From positions 24,384 through 88,383 of the forward strand of contig JALORN010000011.1 in NCBI GenBank assembly GCA_025458905.1: a DNA stretch of 64,000 nucleotides, read 5' to 3'. The position numbers were made by a program, and so were the translations under genes. Under the pieces are notes generated by a model that did no database searches, was not told the origin of the DNA, and saw nothing but the letters and a program-made list of their open reading frames with translations. The stretch comes from Steroidobacteraceae bacterium (GTDB lineage: Bacteria > Pseudomonadota > Gammaproteobacteria > Steroidobacterales > Steroidobacteraceae). Positions 8,146 through 17,696 of the stretch are shown here, piece after piece. Position 1 is the stretch's first letter. Every line of letters begins with the position of its first letter.

Positions 8146-8772
8146 ATGTCAGACCTCACCCCCCGACAGACCGAAATCCTTCGCCTCATCCAGCGAGCCA
8201 TTGCGGAAACCGGCATGCCGCCGACGCGGGCAGAAATTGCGCAAGAGCTCGGGTTCAAGTCCGCCAATGCCGCCGAGGAGCATCTGCGTGCGCTCGCCCG
8301 CAAGGGCGTCATCGCGCTCGTGCCGGGCGCCTCGCGAGGCATCCAGCTGAAGGACACCATGCGCGAGCAGCTCGGCCTGCCACTGATCGGCCGCGTCGCC
8401 GCGGGTCGACCCATTCTCGCAGAAGAGAACATCGAGTCGCGCTTCAACATCGACCCCGACATCTTCTCGCCGCGCCCGCACTACCTGCTGAAGGTCACCG
8501 GCATGTCGATGAAGGACGCCGGCATCCTCGATGGCGACCTGGTCGCCGTGCACCGCACGCCCGAGGTACGCAACCGCCAGATCGTGGTCGCGCGCCTCGA
8601 GAACGAGGTCACGGTCAAGCGCTATCGCCAGGAGGGCCCCACGGTCTGGCTGCTGCCCGAGAACGCCGACTTCGAGCCCATCAAGGTCAACGTCAAGCAG
8701 GACCCGCTGATCATCGAGGGCGTCGTCGTCGGCGTGCTCCGCCGCGGCAAGGCCCAGATGGGCCTGATGTGA
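8146..8772 (+). CDS. lexA: SOS transcriptional repressor LexA
   Basis: 208 aa, normal. The N-terminal winged helix is [34 protein letters not shown]. The self-cleavage site is Ala86-Gly87 in GRVAAGRPI. The catalytic dyad is Ser121 ([11 protein letters not shown]) and Lys158 (ENEVTVKRY). LexA represses DNA-damage genes and cuts itself when stimulated by RecA filaments. The SOS box just upstream shows autoregulation. The gene heads a same-strand run that leads through a GST/glyoxalase fusion into imuA-imuB-dnaE2, the mutagenic repair cassette that is LexA-controlled in many proteobacteria. Confidence 0.97.
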   Translation: MSDLTPRQTEILRLIQRAIAETGMPPTRAEIAQELGFKSANAAEEHLRALARKGVIALVPGASRGIQLKDTMREQLGLPLIGRVAAGRPILAEENIESRFNIDPDIFSPRPHYLLKVTGMSMKDAGILDGDLVAVHRTPEVRNRQIVVARLENEVTVKRYRQEGPTVWLLPENADFEPIKVNVKQDPLIIEGVVVGVLRRGKAQMGLM

Positions 8773-8887
8773 TCCGCGGCCGGGCGCGGGCGCGCGGACC
8801 GGATGCGCGGGCCCGTCGCTCCACCGGCTGCCGCGGCCCGCTTCCCTCCCACGCCATGTAGACCTTGCCGACCACGCGAGAACCTCG

Positions 8888-10012
8888 ATGCGCTCCGCTC
8901 GTGACGTCACGCTGTTCCACTCACCGCAGAGCCGGTCCACCGGAGCGTTGGCCCTACTCGAGGAATTGGGTGCCGATTACCGCCTGCAGGTGCTCGACCT
9001 GCAGGCCCGCCAGCAGCGCGAGCCGGCTTATCTCGCGATCAACCCGCTCGGCAAGGTGCCGGCGATCCGCGTCGGCACCGGCCCCGACGGCCCCGCCGAT
9101 GGTGCAGTGGTCACCGAGCAGGTCGCGATCTTCATCTACCTCGCCGACCTCTACCCCGAGGCTGGCCTCGCACCGCAGCCCGGCGACCCGCTGCGTGGCC
9201 CGTACCTGCGCTGGATGAGCTTCTACGGTTCCTGCTTCGAGCCGGCGATCGTCGACCGCGCGATGAAGCGCGATCCGGCCGCGTACTCCACCTCGCCCTA
9301 CGGCGACTTCGACGCGGTGATCGGCGTGATCACCGCCCAGCTCGCGCGCGGGCCTTATTTCCTCGGCGAGCGTTTCACTGCCGTCGACGTGCTCTGGGGA
9401 CAGGGGCTCGGCTGGATCCTGCGTTTCGGCCTCGTGCCGCGCTCCGACCTGTTCGTGGCCTACGTCGAGCGCATCCGGTCGCGCCCGGCCGTCGTGCGGG
9501 CCGCAGCCAAGGATGCCGCGCTGCTCGCGGCGCGCGCTGCCGCTGCCGATGCACGCGCGGCTGCAGGCGGTGCAGCCCGGGCCGCGGCCGCCGAGTCGGC
9601 GGCGCCGCCGCGTTCCCCGGCGGGACGTTTCCTCGGCCTGCGTACCGCGAAGTACCGCGCCCCGGATCTCGCACGCGCCAAGGCCTGGTACAGCGAGGTG
9701 CTCGGCCAGCCGCCGTATTTCGACGAGCCGTTCTACGTCGGCTTCGACGTCGGCGGCTTCGAGCTCGGGCTCGATCCGGATCCGGCCGATCCGGGCGAGG
9801 GCCCGGGCGGCGTCACGGTCTACTGGGGCGTCGCCGATGCCGACGCCGCCTACGGGCGCCTGCTCGCACTCGGTGCGCGCGAGCACGCCGCGCTGCAGGA
9901 CGTGGGCGAGGGCATCCGCATCGGTGCCGTGCTCGATCCTTTCGGCAACGTCTTCGGTGTCGTCCAGAACCCGAATTTCAAGATGCGCTCTTCCGAGGCC
10001 GGTCCGTCATGA
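8888..10012 (+). CDS. Glutathione S-transferase fused to a glyoxalase/VOC domain
   Basis: 374 aa with two domains. Residues about 5-205 form a GST: a thioredoxin-fold N-half (VTLFHSPQSRSTGALALLEELG, NPLGKVPAI with the cis-Pro, then VTEQVAIFIYLADLYP) and an all-helical C-half (GERFTAVDVLWGQGLGW). Residues about 208-245 are an Ala-rich linker. Residues about 248-365 form a VOC domain: KYRAPDLARAKAWYSEVLG, then GVTVYWGVADADAAYGRLL and VGEGIRIGAVLDPFGNVFGVVQNP. The fusion suggests detoxification of an electrophile or methylglyoxal-like substrate with glutathione, but the substrate is inferred. The gene sits between lexA and imuA; no separate SOS box was found in front of it, so it may be read through from lexA. 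Confidence 0.85.
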   Translation: MRSARDVTLFHSPQSRSTGALALLEELGADYRLQVLDLQARQQREPAYLAINPLGKVPAIRVGTGPDGPADGAVVTEQVAIFIYLADLYPEAGLAPQPGDPLRGPYLRWMSFYGSCFEPAIVDRAMKRDPAAYSTSPYGDFDAVIGVITAQLARGPYFLGERFTAVDVLWGQGLGWILRFGLVPRSDLFVAYVERIRSRPAVVRAAAKDAALLAARAAAADARAAAGGAARAAAAESAAPPRSPAGRFLGLRTAKYRAPDLARAKAWYSEVLGQPPYFDEPFYVGFDVGGFELGLDPDPADPGEGPGGVTVYWGVADADAAYGRLLALGAREHAALQDVGEGIRIGAVLDPFGNVFGVVQNPNFKMRSSEAGPS

Positions 10013-10426
10013 GCCGCATCGTCCACGGCCCGCCCCCGGGCCACCGTCGGGGATGGCTGCCCTGCAGCAGCTGGCCACCGTGGCACCAGCGGTCGTCCGC
10101 GACCGAGGGCCAGGCCGGCTACGCCGCGAGATGCTGCGGTTCCGCGACGGCCTGCTGATCCAGAACAACGAGGTCTCATCATGCCGCCCTTCGAGTTGCG
10201 CCCCCCGCCGGGCGCAGGGGAGCGCTTCGCCCCGAAGAAGCCCGCGCGTGCGCGCGCCGTGCGTGCCAGCCTGCGGCGTTTCAGCTGTCCCTGTGGCTGT
10301 GGTCGCAGCGGCTGGTTCTCGCAGCCACGCTCGTTGCGTACGGCGCCGGTGCGCCACGAGCCTTCGTGAGCGCCTGTCGTCGCGCTCCCGCCAGGCGTCG
10401 TCGCCGTACGTCGTCGCTTCCCTGCC
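10013..10426. other. 414-bp gap between the GST-VOC fusion and imuA
   Basis: Apart from one doubtful small reading frame (10181-10369, listed separately) I see no clear gene. No CTGT-N8-ACAG box is present. A 7-bp inverted repeat GTGGCTG / CAGCCAC (10293-10299 and 10322-10328) is the only obvious structure. The stretch could be the remains of a decayed gene or the leader of imuA. Confidence 0.5.
10181..10369 (+). CDS. Doubtful small basic protein with CPCGCG motif
   Basis: A 62-aa frame begins at an ATG with GAGGT about 7 nt upstream and ends in TGA. The product is basic and Pro/Arg-rich at its start and has a Cys cluster, FSCPCGCGRSGWF, in the middle, which could bind metal. About four fifths of third codon positions are G or C, compatible with coding in this genome but also with chance in such GC-rich DNA. 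I do not recognise a family. It lies between the GST-VOC gene and imuA on the same strand. Confidence 0.25.
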   Translation: MPPFELRPPPGAGERFAPKKPARARAVRASLRRFSCPCGCGRSGWFSQPRSLRTAPVRHEPS

Positions 10427-11062
10427 ATGTCCCTGCTCAAAGGCACCGGGCTCGCGCAGCTGCTCGAGCATCCCGCCATCTGGCGCGGTCGCAGCACTGC
10501 ACGCACCGCTACGCTCAGCACGGGCTTCCGCGCACTCGATGAAGGCCTGCCCGGAGGTGGCTGGCCGAAGGTCGGGCTGACCGAGATCCTCGCGCCGCGC
10601 CACGGTGTCGGCGAGCTGCGCCTGCTGCTGCCGCTGCTGGCGCGCGTCGGCGGGCTCGAGCCGCCGCGCTGGACGGTCTGGATCGCCCCGCCGTTCGAGC
10701 CCTATGCGCCGGCGCTCGCGGACCACGGGGTGCGCGTCGAGCGGCAGCTGGTGGTGCGCACCGAGACGCCGCTCTGGGCGATGGAGCAGGCGCTCGACTC
10801 GGGTGCCTGCGAGCTCGTGCTCGGTTGGGTGCGCCGTGCCCAGCCTCGCAGCCTGCGCAGGCTGCAGCTCGCGGCCGGCCGCGGCCGCACGCCCGGATTC
10901 CTGTTCCGTGCGCTCAGCACGGCGCGCGAGGCTTCGCCTGCCGAGCTGCGGGTGCTGTGCGAGCCCGGCGAGGAAGGCGCGACGCTGCGGCTGCTGAAGA
11001 GCCGTGGTGGCGCGCGTGCGCCGATCGACATCCGCTGGTGCGAGATCGATGGCGAGGCGTGA
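10427..11062 (+). CDS. imuA: ImuA, RecA-like/SulA-like translesion accessory protein
   Basis: 211 aa. It starts with the ImuA-type segment LSTGFRALDEGLPGGGWPKVGLTEIL, a degenerate RecA core: the position of the Walker A loop is PGGGWPKVGLTE rather than GxxxxGKT, so ATP binding as in RecA is not expected. Later blocks are WIAPPFEPYAPAL and CELVLGWVRRAQPRSLRRLQLAA. ImuA works with ImuB and DnaE2 in damage-induced mutagenesis. The gene overlaps imuB by 14 bp, so the pair is translationally coupled. The ATG at 10427 places the conserved GTGLAQLLEHPAIWRG at the very N-terminus. Confidence 0.88.
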   Translation: MSLLKGTGLAQLLEHPAIWRGRSTARTATLSTGFRALDEGLPGGGWPKVGLTEILAPRHGVGELRLLLPLLARVGGLEPPRWTVWIAPPFEPYAPALADHGVRVERQLVVRTETPLWAMEQALDSGACELVLGWVRRAQPRSLRRLQLAAGRGRTPGFLFRALSTAREASPAELRVLCEPGEEGATLRLLKSRGGARAPIDIRWCEIDGEA

Positions 11063-12743
11063 ACGCGCCGCCTCGGAGCGCCGCGCCGTCGTGCCTCGCG
11101 GCGCGGCAGCGCGCGCCGCGGACGCGAGTCACCTCGCGCCGCTGCCCGCGCCTGCGGCTGCGCCCGCGCCCGCGCCTGTGCCGGCGCTGGCATGGGTATC
11201 GCAGCAGATGCAGGGCGAGCTCGGGCTCGTCAGCGCGCCGGCCGAGCTGTGGATCGCCTTGCACCTGCCGGCGCTGGTCGTCGAGTCGGTCGCCCCGTCG
11301 CCTCCCGGCACGGCAGCCGGTTCAGGCGGCGAGGCCGAGGGGCGCCGGCCGCTCGCGGTGTTCGATGGCGCGGCCGCGTTGCCGCGGCTGGTCGCGGTCG
11401 ATGCTGCGGCGCGCGAGCGTGGCGTCGTACCCGGGCTGTCGTTGCCGGCGGCGCTCGCGCTCGAGCCCGCGCTCGATGCGCGGCCACGCGAGCCACGCCG
11501 GGAACGGGCGTGGCTCGCGCGCCTCGCCGACGCTGCCCTCGGCTTCACGCCCCGCGTCAGCCTCGAGCCGCCGGACGGACTGTTGCTCGAGGTGCGTGGC
11601 AGCCTCGGCCTGTTCGGCGGCGCGGCGGCACTGTGCGAGGCGGTCGCCGCCTGCTGTGCGCGACTCGGCAGCGTCGTGCAGCTCGCGCTCGCGCCGACGC
11701 CACTCGCGGCGCTGGCGCTGGCGCGCGCCGGCCGCCCGCTGGTGCTGGCCGGGCCGGAGCGGCTCGCGGGGGCGCTCGCGCCGCTGCCGCTCGCGGTGCT
11801 TCGCTGGCCGGACTCGGCGCTCCTACGGCTCGCCGCGATGGGCGTGCGCACGCTCGGTGCGGCGCAGCGCCTGCCGCGCGCCGGTTTCGCCCGGCGCTTC
11901 GGCCGCATCGCGCTCGAGGACCTCGACCGGCTCGTGGGGAGGCGCCCGGACCCGCGCCGGCCGTGGCAGCCGCGTACGGCGTTCCGCGGGCGCTGCGAGC
12001 CGTCGTTCGAGCTCGAGCAGCACGAGGCGATCCTGCGCCACCTCGAGCCGCTGCTCGCCGACCTCGAGCGCTTCCTGCGCTCGCGCCAGTCGGCGGTGCT
12101 GCGGCTGCGCCTCGTGCTGCGCCACCGTGCCGGCCCGTTCGACGGCCGGCCGCGCACGACGTCGCTCGAACTGGGGCTCGCGGCCCCCGAGTTCGAGGCG
12201 GCGCGCTTCGGTGCGCTGTTCGCCGAGCACCTCGCGCGGCTCGTGCTGCCGGCGCCGGTGGTCGCGTTCGAGCTGCGCAGCGGCGAGCTGCAGGCGCGGG
12301 TCGCGCGCAGCGAGTCGCTGTGGCGGCCCGGCGAGCACGGCGGCGCGGCCGGGCGCGAGTCGCCGGCACTGATCGAGCGGCTGCGCGCGCGCCTCGGTCC
12401 CGGGGCGGTGTACGGGCTCTGCCTGGTCGACGAGCACCGGCCCGAGCATGCATGGCGCGCAGCGGAACCCGGCATGGAGCGCGCTTCTGTGGTCGCCGGC
12501 CGCGAGCCGGCCGGCGTGCACCGGCCGTTGTGGCTGCTGCGGCCACCGCAGCCGCTCGGGCAGGGGCCGCCGCGTGCGCTGCGGCTGCTCGACGGCCCCG
12601 AGCGCATCGAGAGCGGCTGGTGGGACGGCCACGACGTCACCCGCGACTACTACACCGCGCGCGACGCCGGTGGCGCGCTGCTGTGGGTGTTCCGCGAGCG
12701 TCGTCCGCCGCATCGCTGGTTCCTGCACGGGGTGTTCGGGTGA
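11049..12743 (+). CDS. imuB: ImuB, Y-family DNA polymerase-like protein
   Basis: About 564 aa from the ATG at 11049, which overlaps the imuA stop. The first beta strand of Y-family polymerases, normally D-x-D-x-F/Y-F-A-S-V-E, reads [13 protein letters not shown], so the catalytic Asp residues are gone. This is expected for ImuB, which bridges DnaE2 and the sliding clamp instead of polymerising. Other family marks are [40 protein letters not shown] and a C-terminal [12 protein letters not shown] plus [19 protein letters not shown]. An Ala/Pro-rich N-terminal extension (about 40 residues) precedes the conserved part. The stop overlaps the dnaE2 start by 4 nt. Confidence 0.92.
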   Translation: MARRERAASERRAVVPRGAAARAADASHLAPLPAPAAAPAPAPVPALAWVSQQMQGELGLVSAPAELWIALHLPALVVESVAPSPPGTAAGSGGEAEGRRPLAVFDGAAALPRLVAVDAAARERGVVPGLSLPAALALEPALDARPREPRRERAWLARLADAALGFTPRVSLEPPDGLLLEVRGSLGLFGGAAALCEAVAACCARLGSVVQLALAPTPLAALALARAGRPLVLAGPERLAGALAPLPLAVLRWPDSALLRLAAMGVRTLGAAQRLPRAGFARRFGRIALEDLDRLVGRRPDPRRPWQPRTAFRGRCEPSFELEQHEAILRHLEPLLADLERFLRSRQSAVLRLRLVLRHRAGPFDGRPRTTSLELGLAAPEFEAARFGALFAEHLARLVLPAPVVAFELRSGELQARVARSESLWRPGEHGGAAGRESPALIERLRARLGPGAVYGLCLVDEHRPEHAWRAAEPGMERASVVAGREPAGVHRPLWLLRPPQPLGQGPPRALRLLDGPERIESGWWDGHDVTRDYYTARDAGGALLWVFRERRPPHRWFLHGVFG

Positions 12744-15700
12744 AGCCGCCGCCCCGCTACGCGGAGCTGCACTGCCTCAGCCACTTCACCTTCCTGCGCG
12801 GCGCCTCGAGCCCGGCCGAGCTCGTCGCCCGGGCGCTCGAGCTCGGCTACGACGCGCTCGCGATCACCGACGAGTGCTCGGTCGCGGGCGTGGTGCGCGC
12901 CCATGCGGCGCTGGCCGAGGCGCGGGAGGCCTGGCGCGCATCGTGTCCCCCGCCGGCCGGCAGGGATGCCCGGGCCGGCGACGCCGGGCCGGCGCTGCGC
13001 CTGGTCATCGGCAGCGAGCTGCGGCTCGAGTGCGGCCTGCAGCTCGTCGTGCTGGCGGCGGACCGGCGCGGCTACGGCCAGATCTGCCGGCTGATCACCC
13101 GTGGCCGGCGCGCGGCACCGAAGGGCCGCTATCGTCTGCTCCGCGACGACGTCGACGCGCTGCTCGAGCCGGGACACTGCCTGCTGCTGTGGGTGCCGCG
13201 CTACCTGCCGCGGCGCGGCCTCGAGGTGGATGCGGCCGCGACGGCGCGCTGGCTCGGGGCGCGCTGGACGGGCGCCGCCTGGATCGCCGTGGAGTTGCTG
13301 CGCGACGGCACTGAGCGGCGGCGCCTGGCGGCGCTGCAGGCCCTGTCGCGCGAGGCCGGCCTGCCGCTGGTGGCCGCGGGCGACGTGCACATGCACCTGC
13401 GCGCGCGCCGCGCGCTGCAGGACGCGATGACCGCGATCCGCCACGGCGTGCCGCTCGCGCAGGCCGGCGGCCTGCTGCTGCCGAACGGCGAGCGCCACCT
13501 GCGCGAGCGCGAGCGCCTGGCGCGCCTCTACCCGCCGGAGCTGCTCGCGGAAACGCTCGCGGTCGCCGCGCGCTGCCGTTTCTCGCTCGACGAATTGCGC
13601 TACGAGTACCCGCGCGAGATCGTCCCCGAGGGCTGGACGGCGAGTGGCTGGCTGCGCGAGCTGGTCGAGCGCGGCGCGCGGCGGCGCTGGGACGGCGACA
13701 TGCCGGAAGGCGTGCGCCGCCTGGTCGAGCACGAGCTCGAGCTGATCGCCGACCTCGGGTACGAGCCGTACTTCCTCACCGTGCACGACCTGGTCGAGTT
13801 CGCGCGCTCGCGCGGCATCCTCTGCCAGGGCCGCGGCTCGGCGGCGAACTCCGCGGTCTGCTACTGCCTCGGGGTCACCGAGGTCGATCCGTCGCGGATG
13901 TCGATGCTGGTCGAGCGCTTCATCTCGCGCGAGCGCAACGAGCCGCCCGACATCGACATCGACTTCGAGCACGAGCGGCGCGAGGAGGTGATCCAGTACG
14001 TCTATGCCAAGTACGGCCGCGAGCGCGCCGCGATCGCCGCCACCGTGATCACCTACCGCCCGCGCAGCGCGCTGCGCGACCTCGGCAAGGCGCTCGGCCT
14101 CGACCCGGTGCAGGCCGAGAAGCTCGCCGGCGCGATGCAGTGGTGGGACCGCGGCATCGACCCGGCGCGGATCCGCGAGGCGGGCTTCGAGCCGGAAAAC
14201 CCGGTGCTGCAGCGGCTGCTGGCGCTCGCCGGCGAGCTGCTCGGCTTCCCGCGCCACCTCTCGCAGCACGTCGGCGGCTTCGTGATCGCCCGCGGCTTGC
14301 TCGAGGAGCTGGTGCCGGTCGAGAACGCGGCGATGGCGGATCGCACCGTGATCCAGTGGGACAAGGACGACCTCGACGACCTGAAGCTGCTGAAGGTCGA
14401 CATCCTCGGCCTCGGCATGCTGACGGCCATCCGCCGTGCGCTCGACCTGGTCGCCGGCTGGCGCTCGCGGCAGCAGGGGCGGCCGGTCGGCTTCACGATG
14501 GCCGACATCCCGGCCGAGGACCCGGCGGTCTACGCGATGATCTCGCGCGCCGACACCGTCGGCGTGTTCCAGGTCGAGTCGCGGGCGCAGATGGCGATGC
14601 TGCCGCGGCTGCGGCCCCGCAACTATTACGACCTCGTGATCGAGGTCGCGATCATCCGCCCCGGCCCGATCCAGGGCGACATGGTGCACCCTTACCTGCG
14701 CCGGCGCAGCGGCGAGGAGCAGGTGACCTACCCGAGCCCCGAGGTCGCCGGCGTGCTGCAGCGCACGCTCGGCGTGCCGATCTTCCAGGAGCAGGTGATG
14801 CAGCTCGCGGTCGTCGCCGCAGGCTTCTCGCCGGGCGAGGCGGACCGGCTGCGGCGCGCGATGGCGGCGTGGAAGCGTCGCGGTGGCCTCGGCCCCTTCG
14901 AGCAGCGGCTGATCGAGGGCATGCGTGCGCGCGGCTACGAGGAGACCTTCGCCCGCCAGGTGTTCGAGCAGATCCTGGGCTTCGGCGAGTATGGCTTCCC
15001 CGAGTCGCATGCGGCGAGCTTCGCCCTGCTGGTGTACGTCTCGGCCTGGCTGAAGTGCCACGAGCCCGCCGCATTCACCTGCGCGCTGCTCAACAGCCAG
15101 CCGATGGGGTTCTACGCGCCCTCGCAGCTGGTGCGCGACGCCCGGCGCCACGGCGTCGAGGTGCGACCGGTGGACGTGGCGTGCAGCGAGGTCGACAGCT
15201 CGCTCGAGCCGGGCGACGCGCGTGCGCTGCCGGCCTTGCGGCTCGGCCTGCGGCTGGTGCGCGGGCTGTCGGCCGCGGGCGCCGCGCGGATCGTCGCCGC
15301 GCGGGCCGCCGCACCGTTCTCCGACGTCCAGGACCTCGTGCGCCGCGCCGCGCTCGAGCGCGGCGACCTCGAGGCCCTCGCGGCCGCCGCCGCGCTCGCC
15401 TCGCTCTCCGGCAATCGCCACCTCGCGTTCTGGGACGTCGCGGCGGCCGAGCGCGAGCTGCCGCTCGCGCCGCGCGGCGACCTCGACGACGGCGCGCCGC
15501 TGCTGCCGCGCCCGACCGAGGGGCAGGACATCGTCGCCGATTACCGCGCCGTGGGTCTCACGCTCGGGCGCCATCCGGTCGCGCTGCTGCGCGAACGGCT
15601 CGCCGCGGGCGGCGTGGTGCCGGCCGAGGCGCTCGGCACGCTGCGGCATGGCGGGCGCGTGCAGGTGGCGGGCGTGGTGATCACCCGGCAGCGGCCGGCG

Positions 15701-15934
15701 AGCGCGGGCGGCGTGACCTTCGTGACGCTCGAGGACGAGACCGGCCACGTCAACCTGGTCGTCTGGGAGAGCGTCGGCGCCGCGCAGCGGCGCGAGCTGC
15801 TGGAATCGCGTCTGATGGAGGTGCACGGCCGCCTGCAGCGCGAGGGCGAGGTGATCCACGTCGTCGCCGAGCGGCTGGTCGATCGGTCGGCGTGGCTCGG
15901 CACGCTGGAAGTGGTGTCGCGCGACTTCCACTGA
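12740..15934 (+). CDS. dnaE2: Error-prone DNA polymerase III alpha subunit DnaE2
   Basis: 1064 aa from the GTG at 12740 (overlap GTGA with imuB). The N-terminal PHP domain is [36 protein letters not shown]. The polymerase palm has the metal-binding series [20 protein letters not shown], preceded by [17 protein letters not shown]. Then come [11 protein letters not shown] and the finger region [16 protein letters not shown]. The C-terminal OB fold is [15 protein letters not shown] to [15 protein letters not shown]. DnaE2 is shorter than replicative DnaE (about 1160) and carries out translesion synthesis with ImuA/ImuB. It closes the cassette; a short GC hairpin follows the stop. Confidence 0.96.
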   Translation: MKPPPRYAELHCLSHFTFLRGASSPAELVARALELGYDALAITDECSVAGVVRAHAALAEAREAWRASCPPPAGRDARAGDAGPALRLVIGSELRLECGLQLVVLAADRRGYGQICRLITRGRRAAPKGRYRLLRDDVDALLEPGHCLLLWVPRYLPRRGLEVDAAATARWLGARWTGAAWIAVELLRDGTERRRLAALQALSREAGLPLVAAGDVHMHLRARRALQDAMTAIRHGVPLAQAGGLLLPNGERHLRERERLARLYPPELLAETLAVAARCRFSLDELRYEYPREIVPEGWTASGWLRELVERGARRRWDGDMPEGVRRLVEHELELIADLGYEPYFLTVHDLVEFARSRGILCQGRGSAANSAVCYCLGVTEVDPSRMSMLVERFISRERNEPPDIDIDFEHERREEVIQYVYAKYGRERAAIAATVITYRPRSALRDLGKALGLDPVQAEKLAGAMQWWDRGIDPARIREAGFEPENPVLQRLLALAGELLGFPRHLSQHVGGFVIARGLLEELVPVENAAMADRTVIQWDKDDLDDLKLLKVDILGLGMLTAIRRALDLVAGWRSRQQGRPVGFTMADIPAEDPAVYAMISRADTVGVFQVESRAQMAMLPRLRPRNYYDLVIEVAIIRPGPIQGDMVHPYLRRRSGEEQVTYPSPEVAGVLQRTLGVPIFQEQVMQLAVVAAGFSPGEADRLRRAMAAWKRRGGLGPFEQRLIEGMRARGYEETFARQVFEQILGFGEYGFPESHAASFALLVYVSAWLKCHEPAAFTCALLNSQPMGFYAPSQLVRDARRHGVEVRPVDVACSEVDSSLEPGDARALPALRLGLRLVRGLSAAGAARIVAARAAAPFSDVQDLVRRAALERGDLEALAAAAALASLSGNRHLAFWDVAAAERELPLAPRGDLDDGAPLLPRPTEGQDIVADYRAVGLTLGRHPVALLRERLAAGGVVPAEALGTLRHGGRVQVAGVVITRQRPASAGGVTFVTLEDETGHVNLVVWESVGAAQRRELLESRLMEVHGRLQREGEVIHVVAERLVDRSAWLGTLEVVSRDFH

Positions 15935-15935
15935 C

Positions 15936-15952
15936 GGCCCGGCCGGCGGGCC
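15936..15952. terminator. Possible terminator hairpin after dnaE2
   Basis: GGCCCG (15936-15941) and CGGGCC (15947-15952) flank a 5-nt loop, 1 bp beyond the dnaE2 stop. No T-run follows on either strand, so it is not a classical intrinsic terminator; the call rests on its place between two convergent genes. Confidence 0.25.
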
Positions 15953-16023
15953 ACCGGCGCATGCCCCGAGGCCACCGACCGGCACCCGGCGGCACGAGGC
16001 GGCCCCGCCCGGGCTGCCTGCGC

Positions 16024-16290
16024 TCAGCCGCGCGCCTTGCGCTTCGGTCGTTCCTCGTCGTCGAGGCCGATGTCGTAGTCGTCGAAGTCGCTGGTGAGCT
16101 CGGCGGTGCGCTTGTCCTCGAGCAACCGCTCGAGACGGCGCCACGCCGGGTCGCCCTGCTGCTTGGTGCCGCGGCGCCGCGCCTGGTCGAGGTCGCGGAT
16201 CACCCGGTCCACGTCGACGTCGTCACCGGCCTCGAGGATCTCGTCGGCCTCTTCGTCGTCGAATTCTTCGGCTTCCGGTTTTTCGTTCAT
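16024..16290 (-). CDS. Small acidic conserved hypothetical protein
   Basis: 88 aa, strongly acidic in the first third (EAEEFDDEEADEILEAGDD). A basic middle follows (DLDQARRRGTKQQGD), then PAWRRLERLLEDKRTAELTSDFDDYDIG and a basic tail. The central PAWRRLE...ED block looks like a conserved gammaproteobacterial small protein, distantly like the PA3496-type family, but I am not certain of that link. No signal peptide or membrane segment is present. It has its own sigma-70-like promoter (16321-16349). Function is unknown. Confidence 0.7.
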   Translation of the reverse strand: MNEKPEAEEFDDEEADEILEAGDDVDVDRVIRDLDQARRRGTKQQGDPAWRRLERLLEDKRTAELTSDFDDYDIGLDDEERPKRKARG

Positions 16291-16320
16291 GGCACGAAGG
16301 AAAGCGGCTTCGTTGGGTGA

Positions 16321-16349
16321 AATCTATTTCGCGCCGATGCCGCTTGCAA
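16321..16349 (-). promoter_or_regulatory. Sigma-70-like promoter of the small acidic protein
   Basis: Reading the minus strand, -35 TTGCAA (16344-16349) and -10 TAGATT (16321-16326) are separated by 17 bp, and the start codon lies 31 bp further on. The -10 sits in an AT-rich patch that stands out from the GC-rich surroundings. Confidence 0.6.
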
Positions 16350-16477
16350 CGGGGCGACATAAGACGTGGCGCACAGTTCACGAAGCCCGCCCGCGGAAAC
16401 GGCATCGTCATGCAGCTGTTGTAGGGCGGCGTCCGACAGCGACTCGCGCCGCCATGGACCCGCGCGCCGCGGTCCGC

Positions 16478-17695
16478 TCAGCGGATCAGCGTGTTCATCT
16501 CGAAGATCGGCAGCAGCATCGCGAACACGATGCCCATGACGAACAGGCCCATCGTCACGATGAGCATCGGGCCGAGCAGCCCGACCAGCGCCGCCAGTAT
16601 GCCGTCCAGCTCGCGCTCCTGGCTGATGGCGGCACGCTCCAGCATGTCCTCGAGCTCGCCGCTGGACTCGCCGCTGGAGATCAGGTGGATGGTCATCGGC
16701 GGGAACAGGCGGCTCTGGCCGAGCGAGCGCCCGATCGGCGCGCCTTCGCGCACGCGCTGGGCCGCGGAGTCCACGGCTTCGCGCATCGGCACGTTGCTGA
16801 CCACCTGGCCGGCGATCCGCAGCGACTCGAGCACCGGGACCGCGCTGCCGGTGAGGATGCTGAAGGTGCGGGTGAAGCGGGCGGTGTTGAAACCGCGCAC
16901 CAGCCGCCCGACCAGCGGCAGCGTCAGCAGCAGGCCGTGGAAGCGGCGGCGGGCACCGGGGTTGCGCAGCCAGCGCGCGAACAGGAAGCCACCCGCCACC
17001 AGTGCCGCCACGATCCACAGCCCGTAGTCGCGCAGGAAGTCGCTGAACCCGATCAGCACGCGGGTCATCAGCGGCAGCTTGCCCTTGCCGGACTCGAACA
17101 CCTCGACCACCTTCGGCACCACGTACACCAGCAGCCCCGAGACGATGCCGAGGCACATGACCGTCAGCACGATCGGGTAGAGCAGGGCGCCGAGGATCTT
17201 CTGTCGCAGTTCGTCGCGGCCCTCTGTGTAGTCGGCGAGGCGCTCGAGCACCGCGTCGAGGTGCCCCGCCTGCTCACCGGCCGCGACGGTGGCGCGGTAG
17301 ATCTCGGGGAAGACGCGCGGGAAGTCGGCGAGCCCGTCTGCGAGCGTGTGGCCTTCCATCACCTTCGAGCGAACGCCGAGCAATACGCTTTGCACGCGCG
17401 GCTTCTCGCTCTGCTGCGAGACCGCGAGCAGCGCCTCCTCGAGCGGCAGGCCCGCCTTCGAGAGCGTCGCGAGCTGGCGGGTCAGCAGCGCGACGTCGTT
17501 GCCCGAGACGCGGCGCGCGAAGCTGAACGAGGTGCGCTGGCGGGTAGCCTCCTTCTCGGAGACCGGCTCGACCGTGACCGGCAGCAGCTGCTTCTCGCGC
17601 AGCAGCTGGCGGACGTGTCGCGGGGTGTCGCCCTCGAGTACGCCCTTCTTCTCGCGCCCCGTGGGGTCGAGGGCGGTGTATTCGAAGGCGCCCAA
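16478..17695 (-). CDS. gspF: Type II secretion system inner-membrane protein GspF
   Basis: 405 aa, normal for GspF. The N-terminus MGAFEYTALDPTGREKKGVLEG is typical. The two repeated T2SSF domains are seen as LTRQLATLSKAGLPLEEALLAV (first) and FTRTFSILTGSAVPVLESLRIAG (second). Three hydrophobic segments occur near residues 170-195, 215-235 and 375-400. GspF is the polytopic platform protein that contacts GspE and pseudopilins. The start is TTG, 1 bp after the gspE stop. It is the last gene of the gspC-D-E-F block; gspG to gspN are not downstream. Confidence 0.95.
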   Translation of the reverse strand: MGAFEYTALDPTGREKKGVLEGDTPRHVRQLLREKQLLPVTVEPVSEKEATRQRTSFSFARRVSGNDVALLTRQLATLSKAGLPLEEALLAVSQQSEKPRVQSVLLGVRSKVMEGHTLADGLADFPRVFPEIYRATVAAGEQAGHLDAVLERLADYTEGRDELRQKILGALLYPIVLTVMCLGIVSGLLVYVVPKVVEVFESGKGKLPLMTRVLIGFSDFLRDYGLWIVAALVAGGFLFARWLRNPGARRRFHGLLLTLPLVGRLVRGFNTARFTRTFSILTGSAVPVLESLRIAGQVVSNVPMREAVDSAAQRVREGAPIGRSLGQSRLFPPMTIHLISSGESSGELEDMLERAAISQERELDGILAALVGLLGPMLIVTMGLFVMGIVFAMLLPIFEMNTLIR

Positions 17696-17696
17696 C

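Noticed and set aside
8895..8912. GTGACGTCAC palindrome near the start of the GST-VOC gene
   Set aside because: It lies inside the coding sequence and its spacing differs from the two GTGACG-NN-CGTCAC sites; probably chance in GC-rich DNA.
12650..16144. 1164-codon minus-strand frame opposite dnaE2
   Set aside because: Arg/His/Gln-rich shadow of dnaE2, whose motifs are complete on the plus strand.
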